Shown here piece after piece: positions 36,203-44,165 of a DNA stretch of 64,000 nucleotides. Within the stretch, counting starts at the first letter, position 1, and the number at the start of each line of letters is the position of its first letter. The notes beneath the pieces were generated by a model. It saw nothing but the letters and a program-made list of their open reading frames with translations, had not been told where the DNA came from and searched no databases. The translations under genes were made by a program, and so were the position numbers. The stretch is from Paenibacillus agaridevorans (lineage in GTDB: Bacteria; Bacillota; Bacilli; Paenibacillales; Paenibacillaceae), in NCBI RefSeq assembly GCF_003112455.1, contig NZ_BDQX01000163.1, positions 105,564 through 169,563 on the forward strand, in the 5' to 3' direction.

Positions 36203-36955
36203 TTATACTGTTATCTTACAAAGTTTCGCTAACTCATCTTCACCCAGAGCTTCCTTAAATACCGCCAAGCCTCCAATAGCTCCGGTATAAAAGTTGCCCA
36301 TTTCGTTGGAACGATGCACCGCAGCTACTGTAAAGTCTGCGCCATCATCTCCGCCATCAAATAGTCCCGAATCATACAAATAGGGGTTAAAATCTTCACG
36401 TTCATCCAGAACCCCGTCCAAATATACCTTGGCATATTGTCCGTCATACGTAAAGGCCACGCAATGCCATTCTTCTTTTACAATAGGTGTAGAGCCGATC
36501 GCCGAGGTCATGCAATACGGATAACCCGGCGTAGGACCTCCCACCGCCGAAACATGGCCGCAAACCTGGTCGGCACTGTCCCAAATATTTAAATTAACGA
36601 ACATGCAGTATTGACGTTTCTTTTCCGTCTCATTCCACATCCCCGCTATGGCCTCGCAGCCCCGATTGGGAATATTCTCGCGCTTTAGCCATGCCAATAC
36701 GGTAACCTTGGCATCTTTGCCATGAAAATTCAGTTCAGGACAGGCATGTCTTGGCAGGTTCCACCATTGTCCAAGCTTAACTTGAGCAGCTGCGCCGAAT
36801 GGTCCATCCTCCACTCGCTCAATCGGTCCAGCCATTTCGGTTAACGGATAAGGAAACGGTCCCTTTGCTACCGCCTCTTGTCCGGGCTGTTCGGCAAAAT
36901 CCCAAAACGAAATTAATTGCGGATGGTTCACAATGATACGGTATACATCGTTCAT
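36203..36955 (-). CDS. LamG/concanavalin A-like domain protein, cytoplasmic
   Basis: 250 residues with a single jelly-roll LamG-like domain: VTVLAWLKRENIPNRG, EEWHCVAFTYDGQYAKVYLD and the end GAIGGLAVFKEALGEDEL are classic LamG strands. There is no signal peptide, membrane segment or catalytic domain, which is unusual because LamG modules usually sit in secreted enzymes. GGAAGGAG precedes the ATG at 36955. It lies near, but convergent with, the AraC gene. It may bind a sugar or be a glycosidase-like protein of unknown activity. I do not recognise a named family. Confidence 0.8.
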   Translation of the reverse strand: MNDVYRIIVNHPQLISFWDFAEQPGQEAVAKGPFPYPLTEMAGPIERVEDGPFGAAAQVKLGQWWNLPRHACPELNFHGKDAKVTVLAWLKRENIPNRGCEAIAGMWNETEKKRQYCMFVNLNIWDSADQVCGHVSAVGGPTPGYPYCMTSAIGSTPIVKEEWHCVAFTYDGQYAKVYLDGVLDEREDFNPYLYDSGLFDGGDDGADFTVAAVHRSNEMGNFYTGAIGGLAVFKEALGEDELAKLCKITV

Positions 36956-37047
36956 TTCAAAACTCCTTCCAATTATTCGAAGAGTTGTACGAGATACGAT
37001 CTACACCGAGTATAGCAAGCATCCCCTGTCAAACTCTATATACAAAA

Positions 37048-37149
37048 CATGACTCATTTGAACAATTCTATGATGGATTTGTTATCGGCGTTGATCGACA
37101 AGGAAAAGTAGCAGTCCCGGGCAAAAACGAACGCTGGTCGGAGGGGTAA
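37048..37149 (+). pseudogene. short 3' gene remnant
   Basis: A frame of about 33 codons ending in TAA at 37149 (FEQFYDGFVIGVDRQGKVAV, then ERWSEG) has protein-like composition but no start or ribosome binding site, and is broken upstream. It looks like the tail of a lost gene at the edge of the AT-rich island. Together with the following hairpin it is all I see in the 364-bp gap 36956-37319. Confidence 0.35.
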
Positions 37150-37210
37150 GTTCATTTAGACGAAGTCGCCCCAATTCATTCGGCACTGGGTGGGAGGCAA
37201 AAGAAAGACC

Positions 37211-37232
37211 TTGGGAATCACCGCTCCCAAGA
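37211..37232 (-). terminator. hairpin, possible terminator of the secreted protein gene
   Basis: CTTGGGA pairs with TCCCAAG around 8 bases; on the minus strand it is followed by the T-rich GTCTTTCTTTTGCC. It lies about 90 bp after the stop of the gene at 37320. Confidence 0.55.
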
Positions 37233-37319
37233 TCAAAATGGTATAATTTTAATACAATGGATTTTTAGTTAGTTCGATTGTATACCTGTATTGATGAAAA
37301 TTATATTGTGTGCACAAAG

Positions 37320-38495
37320 TTAAGGTGTTAGAGTGCCTGTCTTGACTCTGACTTTTTCATTAGCTTGATTAGTGTAATCAACTAGCACATTAGTTGTCTG
37401 ATGACCACAGAAGTAACCGACTGATTGCGTACTAAGATCTGTTTCCTTCGTACCAATTCTGACATTCTCCCAATAAACATAATTTGTACTTGTTCCCAAT
37501 GTTGAACCGGAAGTTAGGTTTTGTTTTCCTTTTTCTTGAGCAATTGAAGTAACTCGCTTTAAAGTTACGCCTGACCCATTCGAATTAAAATTTCTTAAAA
37601 TAGCAAGATCTACATTAGCTAGTATTGTGTAGGTTTGAAGTGTGTTTGTCTCTTTTCTTGTGCCAGTGACCTCTAGTACGATTTTATTATTAGATGGAAT
37701 GTAGAACTTCATGTTTATCCAACCTGCTGTAAAGTTCCCAAACGTTGGATTGTTAGTAGGGCTGGCACCTGCGAGAGTCATGCCCCACGACTCTTGCCAA
37801 TAATATGGTCCACTTTCATAATTGTAAGTCACACCTGCATCGACATGAGCATTATCTTTATCAATAGCTCCCATGTAAACATAAGCTTTGTCAGCAGAGG
37901 TAGATGCGGAAGAAGGAATCGTTATTCCTTGGTTCTTCCCTGGCAATTGAATAAAAGCGTGCATTCTGGAGTAACCCTTTGCTGTAGTTCCCCTTCTGAA
38001 AGGACCTGTGGCGTCATTTGTGCAAGGCGCTTCAGCGTTTTTCCATCCGGTGCTTGCTAAAGCTGCATTTGAACCTGATATAAGTTGACCATTATTGCTT
38101 TCTTTCAATTCTTGCGATGCTACAATCGGGTTTATTAATTTTCCATCTTGTCCAATTAATTTTTGATTAGCATTTTTAAATTCTTCAAGGGAACCTAACT
38201 TATTTGAAAGGATAGTTCCATCATTTTCAATGATAATAACATTCTCTCTTCCAGAAGGGTCAATAAGCTCAAGAGAATCACTTATTTTTTTTCTTGTCGC
38301 TAAATCAGTGATACGCGAATCAATAAGAGAATCAACATTCTCAAATTTCTTTGAGTTTTGTTCCATATGGCGTAAGATGTTCGATTGGGCAATTTCTTCT
38401 TTAGAAAGAGGTTCCGCTGAAAGAGCTGAAAAGCTAGATGTACACAATAATGTAAAAGATAGACAAATGCTAGACAGTATTTTATACTTCTTCAT
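37320..38495 (-). CDS. secreted protein of unknown function (possibly YrpD-like)
   Basis: 391 residues. A clear Sec signal peptide (MKKYK, a hydrophobic core, cleavage near SALSA-EP at about 27) precedes a mixed helical region (30-140) and a beta-rich C-terminal part (150-391). Blocks such as GWKNAEAPCTNDATGPFRRG, GYSRMHAFIQLPGKNQG and YYWQESWGMTLAGASP remind me of the Bacillus YrpD family of secreted proteins, but I am not sure. AAAGGAG precedes the ATG at 38495. The gene is clearly more AT-rich than its neighbours, a sign of transfer. It is head-to-head with a lipoprotein gene only 34 bp away. Confidence 0.8.
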   Translation of the reverse strand: MKKYKILSSICLSFTLLCTSSFSALSAEPLSKEEIAQSNILRHMEQNSKKFENVDSLIDSRITDLATRKKISDSLELIDPSGRENVIIIENDGTILSNKLGSLEEFKNANQKLIGQDGKLINPIVASQELKESNNGQLISGSNAALASTGWKNAEAPCTNDATGPFRRGTTAKGYSRMHAFIQLPGKNQGITIPSSASTSADKAYVYMGAIDKDNAHVDAGVTYNYESGPYYWQESWGMTLAGASPTNNPTFGNFTAGWINMKFYIPSNNKIVLEVTGTRKETNTLQTYTILANVDLAILRNFNSNGSGVTLKRVTSIAQEKGKQNLTSGSTLGTSTNYVYWENVRIGTKETDLSTQSVGYFCGHQTTNVLVDYTNQANEKVRVKTGTLTP

Positions 38496-38529
38496 AAGAA
38501 AACTCCTTTAAGAAAGTGATGGTGGAAAC

Positions 38530-38937
38530 ATGAAAAAGGTGAGTGTTTTACTTATTCTAATAACGATAATTCTAGCAGGATGTACAACTAGTGATGATAG
38601 GGAAGCAGAGCTGGAAGTGCTAATTGAAACCTACACTGACTCTTTGTTAAGTGAAGATGTAGAAACCCAAAAGAAAATCGTTCAAGAAAGTGTCATGGAT
38701 GTCGAATCTGCATTAAAAGGTATTGATTTTATCTCAGTTGAAACAACTAGCAAAAGCATTAATGGAAATGAAGCAGTGGTCGATCTAAGGACTGATCTAG
38801 TAGAACATCAAGACAATGAGGATTTAAGACTTATTGGCCTCATAACTCTTAAAATCATATATGGTGATTCTGGATGGATGATTACCGATATTGAAACCGC
38901 AGTAGATCCATCAACACCAAGGCCGCCTCAAACATAG
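38530..38937 (+). CDS. small lipoprotein of unknown function
   Basis: 135 residues with a lipoprotein signal (MKKVSVLLILITIILAGC; Cys18 lipidated) and a mainly helical, acidic domain with a NTF2-like flavour (ESALKGIDFISVETTSKSIN, IYGDSGWMITDIETAVDPS). AT-rich codon use matches the secreted protein gene opposite. GGTGG precedes the ATG. With 34 bp between the two starts there is no room for two ordinary promoters, so each promoter must lie in or across the other gene's 5' end. Function unknown. Confidence 0.82.
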   Translation: MKKVSVLLILITIILAGCTTSDDREAELEVLIETYTDSLLSEDVETQKKIVQESVMDVESALKGIDFISVETTSKSINGNEAVVDLRTDLVEHQDNEDLRLIGLITLKIIYGDSGWMITDIETAVDPSTPRPPQT

Positions 38938-39085
38938 AACAAAGATTACGAAAAAATCACCTCACTTGGAATATTTTCCCTTTCTACGAACAATTAATAT
39001 TGTATAACTTTAACAGTGATATGTCTACTGTTTTTTCAATTAATAAATATTTTTCCATTTTAAAACATCCTCTCAGAATTAGGAC

Positions 39086-39186
39086 CAGCACGCAAAGCCG
39101 CTAAGGATGGCAAGATTGATGGGACAAGGAATCCCTTGTCTCATCTGCATCGGCGAATGCCGAGAGGCTATGCGATATTGAGGAGG
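39086..39186 (+). promoter_or_regulatory. structured 5' leader, riboswitch-like three-way junction
   Basis: A closing stem (CGCA-A-AGCC at 39091-39099 with GGCT-A-TGCG at 39166-39174, one A-A mismatch) encloses a 12-bp hairpin (GATGGGACAAGG/CCTTGTCTCATC, 39118-39145, loop AATC) and a small hairpin (TCGGC-GAAT-GCCGA, 39150-39163). AGGAGG follows at 39181. The arrangement suits a translation-controlling leader or riboswitch. ACGCAAAGCC recalls a segment of the class I cyclic-di-GMP riboswitch, but the rest of that consensus is missing. It lies in the 510-bp gap after the lipoprotein gene; 38940-39080 is only AT-rich sequence. Confidence 0.5.
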
Positions 39187-39190
39187 AATT

Positions 39191-39381
39191 TTAAGAAAAA
39201 CTATCTCGCTTGAAGAAAGATTTTATCAGTTATTGCAAGTAACAACAGATTTTCACATCAATACAAAGACATTGAAAATGCTGTTGACTCCTATTTACGA
39301 GATCCTTATCAAGAAAGTTACTATAGTAGTAGTTCAGGTCAGTCGTATATTTTAGAAATTGAAGCTATATTTAAACGCTAA
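39191..39381 (+). pseudogene. frameshifted small gene behind the structured leader
   Basis: AGGAGG at 39181 is followed by a frame with no start codon (TTA in its place) reading RKTISLEERFYQLLQ. After a shift near 39215-39250 another frame reads SVIASNNRFSHQYKDIENAV and ILEIEAIFKR, ending in TAA at 39379-39381. Joined, they would make a coherent helical protein of about 64 residues. Loss of the start plus a frameshift indicates a decayed gene. Family not recognised. Confidence 0.5.
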
Positions 39382-39391
39382 TTGGGATACC

Positions 39392-39434
39392 AAAAAGGCG
39401 CAGCCTCCTCCATAACAAGAGGAACTGCGCCTTT
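39392..39434 (-). terminator. strong terminator at the end of the 39-48 kb operon
   Basis: AAAGGCGCAG pairs with CTGCGCCTTT, with a small inner CCTC/GAGG stem. On the minus strand it ends in five Ts, 14 bases after the DUF4038 gene stop. It also closes the plus-strand remnant. Confidence 0.9.
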
Positions 39435-39448
39435 GACCGCGTTGCTGC

Positions 39449-40921
39449 CTATATTCTCTCGATTCGAAGCGCGATATACGGCTTCCCGGGCATATCCACC
39501 CGGCAAGTTCCGGACATCGGTTGTTCGATCGGCGTAATCTCCATATTCCATGTATCGATAATTTCCGCCCGGAAGGTTTCGCCCTCCGGCAAGTCGACGA
39601 TTCGATAAAGCGGCTGGTGAATGCCGTAATAATGCAAATAATAATGCCCGGGCAAGCCGAACGCAGGCACATCCCGAACCTCGGGAATCGGCCTGCACGC
39701 TGTCGGCGCCGCCTCAATCAGCTCACGCAAGAATGCGATGCGCTTGGCGCTCTCTCCGTACAAGCGCCCTCCCTTTGCCCACCATATCTCATCCTGCGGA
39801 TGCACGAAGGTTTCCCCATGGGTTACATAAGCGCCGCGGGTTACCCCGTCCCAGAATCTCCGCGTCATCTCTTCTCCGGAGATATTGCCCCAGCGTTGCG
39901 GAATATTGCCCTCGTAGCAAATCTCATCGATGACAATCGGCTTCTTGTATTGGTCTCGCCATATCGACGCCATCGTCGCGTCCCAATGCTGGATGCTGCA
40001 GTGCGTCACCCACGGCTTGGCATGATCGTACATCTTGACGCTGGCATAATCATACATCTTTGTCCCGTTATGAATAGAACGGAGATGGACATACGGATCA
40101 TGGTCCTGTACATAACGGAGCAAGCGATCCCAGTCCGGCATGGCCTTTTCTGCCATGAAGTCGTATTCGTTGGCCAGCGACCACCATACATGGCGGAACG
40201 CGCCCAGCCTGGCGATGACGTAACGCAGATAAAACTCTTCCGTTCGGGCATCCAGCCGGTCGAAGCCCCAACGCCCTTTGTCATACGGATGGAACAAGAT
40301 CAGATCGGCCTCGATCCCGAGCTTCCGCAATCCCATTAATCGCGCTTCCAGATTCGCAAAAAAAGCTGGGTTAAAGCGCGTGAAATCAAAACCGGAAGCT
40401 GCCGAACCTTCGAACGGAAAATGTTCAGGCTCATCAAAGTTGAAGCTATAGTTTTTCGGGAACACGCACATCCTAATTTTATTAAAAGGTGATTCTTCCA
40501 GCGTTCTCAACGTCTGCTCCTGCAAAGCTTCATCCTGATGAATCCAGGCGTAACAAGTCGTGCCAAACGGGTAATATGGCGTTCCGTCTTCATAAGCAAA
40601 TTGGTTATCGTTGCGAATACGAACAGGACCATGGTTATTCGCTTCGGGCTCTACACATGTAAATGTCCCGGCGACGCCATCCAGCTCCGCCTGGTTGCTC
40701 TGCGTCTCATACGTCCATTCTCCCGTCGCATCCGGCATAAACCGCACGCGATACGAACTTCCGCCATCATAAAAACCGTCAACCTTGACACACCGCTGAT
40801 TAAACCGGAACACCGCTTGCACTTGGACGTCCAGATAAGGGTTGCCAACCTCTAATCCGGTCAGCTCCAATTCGAATAGATCCCATCTTTGAACGCGCGT
40901 ATCTTTTACTTGACTGCTCAC
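39449..40921 (-). CDS. DUF5060/DUF4038/DUF5605 glycoside hydrolase (apiosidase-like, GH140-related)
   Basis: 490 residues from GTG 40921; the frame is open to 40984. An N-terminal beta-sandwich DUF5060 (about 6-75, YRVRFMPDATGEWTYET) precedes a DUF4038 TIM barrel (about 105-400) with FNKIRMCVFPKNY, a first candidate acid in WWSLANEYDFM and a second in KPIVIDEICYEG. A C-terminal beta domain (about 420-490) resembles DUF5605. DUF4038 relatives include GH140 apiosidases that free apiose side chains from rhamnogalacturonan II. There is no signal peptide, so it acts inside the cell. It is the last gene of the LplBCA/GH43/DUF1537/PdxA2 operon, 7 bp after pdxA2. True sugar specificity is uncertain. 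Confidence 0.87.
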   Translation of the reverse strand: MSSQVKDTRVQRWDLFELELTGLEVGNPYLDVQVQAVFRFNQRCVKVDGFYDGGSSYRVRFMPDATGEWTYETQSNQAELDGVAGTFTCVEPEANNHGPVRIRNDNQFAYEDGTPYYPFGTTCYAWIHQDEALQEQTLRTLEESPFNKIRMCVFPKNYSFNFDEPEHFPFEGSAASGFDFTRFNPAFFANLEARLMGLRKLGIEADLILFHPYDKGRWGFDRLDARTEEFYLRYVIARLGAFRHVWWSLANEYDFMAEKAMPDWDRLLRYVQDHDPYVHLRSIHNGTKMYDYASVKMYDHAKPWVTHCSIQHWDATMASIWRDQYKKPIVIDEICYEGNIPQRWGNISGEEMTRRFWDGVTRGAYVTHGETFVHPQDEIWWAKGGRLYGESAKRIAFLRELIEAAPTACRPIPEVRDVPAFGLPGHYYLHYYGIHQPLYRIVDLPEGETFRAEIIDTWNMEITPIEQPMSGTCRVDMPGKPYIALRIERI

Positions 40922-40928
40922 CGTACAC

Positions 40929-41936
40929 TCACTTCCCCTGATTTTCTTTTGGCGCCAGCTCGACGGCTGCGCGAATCGCCGCAATCATGCTTCTTTCGTC
41001 GGCCCTGTTGGATCCCGCTATATCAAATGCCGTGCCATGATCGACGGAGGTGCGAATAATGCCGCCCTTTAGTCCTACCGTAATGTTGACTCCCTCTTCG
41101 ATCCCCAACACTTTGATCGGGGCATGTCCTTGGTCGTGATAGCAGGCGACCACCATGTCATAATCGCCTCGCGCCGCCAGGTAGAATAACGTATCCGCCG
41201 GATGGGGTCCCGTTGCCGCGATCCCTTCGGCCTGCGCCCTCAATATGCCCGGCAGCAGCTTCTCCTCTTCTTCTCCATTGCCGAATAAGCCATTTTCGCC
41301 CGCATGGGGATTGATCCCGCATACGGCGATCGTCGGGCGGGGATATCCGGCCCTTACCAACGTATCGTGAGCCAGCTTGATGACGGTATAGGTGCGCTCC
41401 GGATTAATCATCTCTATCGCTTTTATTAATCCCACATGCGTCGTGAGGTGAATCACCCTCAGCTTTGGCGTGGTAAGCATCATGGAGAAATCCTCCGTAT
41501 CGGTCAAATGCGCCAATATCTCCGTATGCCCGGGATAGAGATGACCGCCTTTATGAAGCGCCTCTTTATTAAGCGGCGCTGTGCAGATCGCGTCAATTTC
41601 ATGATTTTGCGCCATCGTAATCGCCCTTGCAATATATTGATAAGCCGCGTCCCCTGCTTGCGCCGACACTTGACCGAAAGGGAGATCCGCCGGCAATAAA
41701 TCCAGATCGATACAGTCGATCTCGCCTGGCCGGAATCGACAATCCTCCATGCTCGTCACGGCATGTATAACGACCTCTGAATTCGCCAGCTCCGCAGCGC
41801 GTTTTAACATTTTGGCATCGCCTATCACAACCGGTCGACAACTTTTATAGAGCTCGGGAGCTTGCAGCGCCTTTACAATGATTTCCGGTCCTACTCCCGC
41901 ACAATCGCCCATCGTAATCCCTATACAAGGTTTCAT
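40929..41936 (-). CDS. pdxA2: PdxA2-type four-carbon acid-sugar 4-phosphate dehydrogenase
   Basis: 335 residues of the PdxA family from the ATG at 41936, which overlaps the preceding kinase stop (ATGA). Metal and substrate residues appear in PLYPGHTE-like YPGHTEILAHLT, INPHAGENGLFG and ACYHDQGHAPIKVLG, as in 4-hydroxythreonine-4-phosphate dehydrogenase. PdxA2 proteins paired with a DUF1537 kinase oxidise and decarboxylate D-threonate or D-erythronate 4-phosphate to dihydroxyacetone phosphate, rather than make vitamin B6. The direct coupling to a DUF1537 gene here supports that catabolic role. Confidence 0.92.
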   Translation of the reverse strand: MKPCIGITMGDCAGVGPEIIVKALQAPELYKSCRPVVIGDAKMLKRAAELANSEVVIHAVTSMEDCRFRPGEIDCIDLDLLPADLPFGQVSAQAGDAAYQYIARAITMAQNHEIDAICTAPLNKEALHKGGHLYPGHTEILAHLTDTEDFSMMLTTPKLRVIHLTTHVGLIKAIEMINPERTYTVIKLAHDTLVRAGYPRPTIAVCGINPHAGENGLFGNGEEEEKLLPGILRAQAEGIAATGPHPADTLFYLAARGDYDMVVACYHDQGHAPIKVLGIEEGVNITVGLKGGIIRTSVDHGTAFDIAGSNRADERSMIAAIRAAVELAPKENQGK

Positions 41937-43249
41937 TCGCCAACCCTCATCTGAAGTGAATTTATGGATGCCCATAGCACCCTCTCGGAACCGAAGCTTC
42001 CCGCCTTGGTGACGGCGCTTATGTTTTTGCCGCCTGTTAATCTGCCGATCGGTACGCCGCTCTCGACCTCTCCGATCAAGGTCAGTTCGCTGGCGCCCAG
42101 CTGCGTGATGACCTGCTTCGCGATATCGCCGCCTGTAAGCACGATCCCCGCTACTGCTTGCTTGTCTAACAATCTGCTAGCCATTTGTCCCATAATAACC
42201 GCAATCCGGTGACTGACCTCTGACGGGCTCCACCCATGGGAGCGGCCCATCTCTTGCGCTTTAGCCACATCCTCGAGATCGGATGCGCAGTACAACGCGA
42301 CGTGAGCTCCACCGGCGAGACCTGTCGAGACCAAAACGCAAACACGTTCAATCTCGTCCCGGCAGTCGTCCGGCGTTGAGACGAGACGATCGCATCGGAC
42401 CATAACGCCGATGACATCGGGTTGTTGAAGCACAAATGCCACTTGCTTGCGCGATTCGGAGCTCGCGCTGCCGATCGCAAGAAGTACGGGCGACGTCCGA
42501 TCGGAGTCCTTATCCTGCTCCGTTGCCATAATCGGAGCGATTGTATTTGCATCGCCGTGCAACGGCATGTACGACACCAGCCCTGCCGATCCGGACCATA
42601 CGACGCGGTATTCGGTTGCCTGTACGATCCGGACAATAGCCTCCAAATCGGATTCGTCCTCCGAATCAAAGATCAGATAAGGAATTCCATCGGCTTTCAA
42701 TTGATCCAGCTTACGTTTCACTTCATCGAAGCCGCGACGAATTTCGGCATAAGTGACAAAAGCGATCGGCCTATCTGTTTGTTGCGCCAGCAAACGGGGG
42801 AGGAAGGATTCCGTCACGGGTGTCTTGGGATCGTTGGCCGCCTCGGATTTATGCAGCGGCACGCCGTTTAGATAATGATACCCGTCTATGACTTGACGTC
42901 CGTTTCTGGGAAAGCCGGGCGCAATAATAACAAAATCCGGCGAGCATACATCATACATCGCGTCAAGCTCTGCGCCAATATTGCCCCTCATCGTCGAATC
43001 CATCTTCTTGTAGATGTCCCGGGCACCGTCTTGTACGACAGATCGGGCAACCGCCTGTACGCGGCGATAGGCTTCCGCCCCGCTAACCGCCCTGCTGTCG
43101 GTATCGAATACGATAGCGTCATGATCTCCGCTTGTCCTTCGCTGATCGCCAATCATCACCGACGTTCTCAAGCCGGCACGAACTAACTGCGCGCCGCTGT
43201 CATTAGCCCCCGTTAAATCATCTGCAATGATCGCGATTTTCACCCCCAC
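41933..43249 (-). CDS. four-carbon acid-sugar kinase (DUF1537, DtnK/OtnK type)
   Basis: 438 residues. The N-terminal substrate domain has IAIIADDLTGANDSGAQLVR (Asp10/Asp11), KKMDSTMRGNIGAELDAM and IIAPGFPRNGRQVIDGYHYL. The C-terminal nucleotide domain has IVLTGGDIAKQVITQLG and VESGVPIGRLTGGKN. These kinases phosphorylate the 4-hydroxyl of threonate or erythronate using ATP. It overlaps PdxA2 by four bases, and its 5' end overlaps the GH43-like gene by ten, so the three genes are translated together. GTG 43249 or GTG 43243 may be the start. Confidence 0.93.
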   Translation of the reverse strand: MGVKIAIIADDLTGANDSGAQLVRAGLRTSVMIGDQRRTSGDHDAIVFDTDSRAVSGAEAYRRVQAVARSVVQDGARDIYKKMDSTMRGNIGAELDAMYDVCSPDFVIIAPGFPRNGRQVIDGYHYLNGVPLHKSEAANDPKTPVTESFLPRLLAQQTDRPIAFVTYAEIRRGFDEVKRKLDQLKADGIPYLIFDSEDESDLEAIVRIVQATEYRVVWSGSAGLVSYMPLHGDANTIAPIMATEQDKDSDRTSPVLLAIGSASSESRKQVAFVLQQPDVIGVMVRCDRLVSTPDDCRDEIERVCVLVSTGLAGGAHVALYCASDLEDVAKAQEMGRSHGWSPSEVSHRIAVIMGQMASRLLDKQAVAGIVLTGGDIAKQVITQLGASELTLIGEVESGVPIGRLTGGKNISAVTKAGSFGSERVLWASINSLQMRVGE

Positions 43250-44091
43250 ACCCCCAGCTCCGTTTCCTCATCGATCTTAATCACGGTAGCGTGTTTAACC
43301 GCGGAGGGCAGCTCCATGCGGTCGTTGATCAGCTCCCAATCCCTCAGGTCGTAAGAACGATAAGCATCATAGATATCCGCTCTAAATCGGTCGACAAGCA
43401 TGATCCATTCCCGTTTGCCATCGCGATCTACGTTATAGAGAGTGGGGCCTTCCGTCATATGGAAGGTTAGCAGCTCCGAGATGTCCCGTACATTCGGTCG
43501 ATCAGAAGCTTCCTTATCCAGATAACAGGATCGAATCGCCTTGCATGCCGCCCCTTCATCATCATAATGCCGTTCGTCCTTATACAACATGAAGTAACAA
43601 TCGCCCAAATCCGTAACGTTAGCGTCAATTACGTTATAACCGGGATCAAAAAACAGCTTCGCCTCCGAGAATGTATTAAAATCCGTCGTCGTTACAGACC
43701 AGATGCGATGATTCCGCGGACCTTCTTCCACGGTGGACGACCATACAATGCGATACGCCGCTTGAGTGGTGTCATAATAAATTTCGGGCGCCCACGTGTT
43801 CTGCGTTACCGGCATATGCTCCATAACGGGAATCAGCTTCTCGTCGCTCCAATCCGTCAGATTGCTCGAACAAGCGTAGCCAATGCTCCTGCTGCCCCAA
43901 CCGTCCGTCCAGACGAGATGGAAGAGCCCGCCCTTATCCTGATAGAGGAAAGGGTCGCGCATGTTTTTTGTTCCTACGCTGGATGCAAACACAGGTTTGC
44001 CGTTATTTCGTTCCTTCCACGAGTATCCGTCCTTGCTTTCGGCGAGATACAGACTCTCATCCGCATTTTTAAAATAGCTGATCATGTACAT
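43240..44091 (-). CDS. GH43-like five-bladed beta-propeller glycosidase
   Basis: 283 residues from the ATG at 44091 with GGAGGTG six bases upstream; the frame is open to 44163. Propeller repeats are visible (KNMRDPFLYQDKGGLFHLVW, IGYACSSNLTDWSDE, TWAPEIYYDTTQAAYRIVWS, GPTLYNVDRDGKREWIMLVD). The RDP, WAPE and EGP segments match the acidic positions of GH43/GH62-like enzymes, usually arabinofuranosidases or xylosidases. No signal peptide. Its place between an oligosaccharide importer and an acid-sugar kinase suggests trimming of an imported side chain. Confidence 0.85.
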   Translation of the reverse strand: MYMISYFKNADESLYLAESKDGYSWKERNNGKPVFASSVGTKNMRDPFLYQDKGGLFHLVWTDGWGSRSIGYACSSNLTDWSDEKLIPVMEHMPVTQNTWAPEIYYDTTQAAYRIVWSSTVEEGPRNHRIWSVTTTDFNTFSEAKLFFDPGYNVIDANVTDLGDCYFMLYKDERHYDDEGAACKAIRSCYLDKEASDRPNVRDISELLTFHMTEGPTLYNVDRDGKREWIMLVDRFRADIYDAYRSYDLRDWELINDRMELPSAVKHATVIKIDEETELGVWG

Positions 44092-44124
44092 CGTCAGCAC
44101 CTCCGGGTCCTGGTGTGAAAATGA

Positions 44125-44154
44125 ACCGGGGAGGTGTGAACACCTGCTCCCGGT
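44125..44154 (-). promoter_or_regulatory. intercistronic hairpin between binding protein and GH43-like genes
   Basis: ACCGGGGAGGTGT pairs imperfectly with ACACCTGCTCCCGGT in the gap directly after the solute-binding protein stop. There is no long T-tract, so it may stabilise the upstream mRNA and partly end transcription, giving more binding protein than enzymes. It contains a GAGGTG-like sequence but ends 33 bp before the GH43-like start. Confidence 0.6.
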
Positions 44155-44165
44155 CCGTCGCAAAC

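Noticed and set aside
39086-39186. Class I cyclic-di-GMP riboswitch
   Set aside because: Only one short segment matches; the GAAA-tetraloop helix and its receptor are not found.
40929-41936. Vitamin B6 biosynthesis PdxA
   Set aside because: Coupled to a DUF1537 kinase in a sugar operon, which marks the catabolic PdxA2 group.
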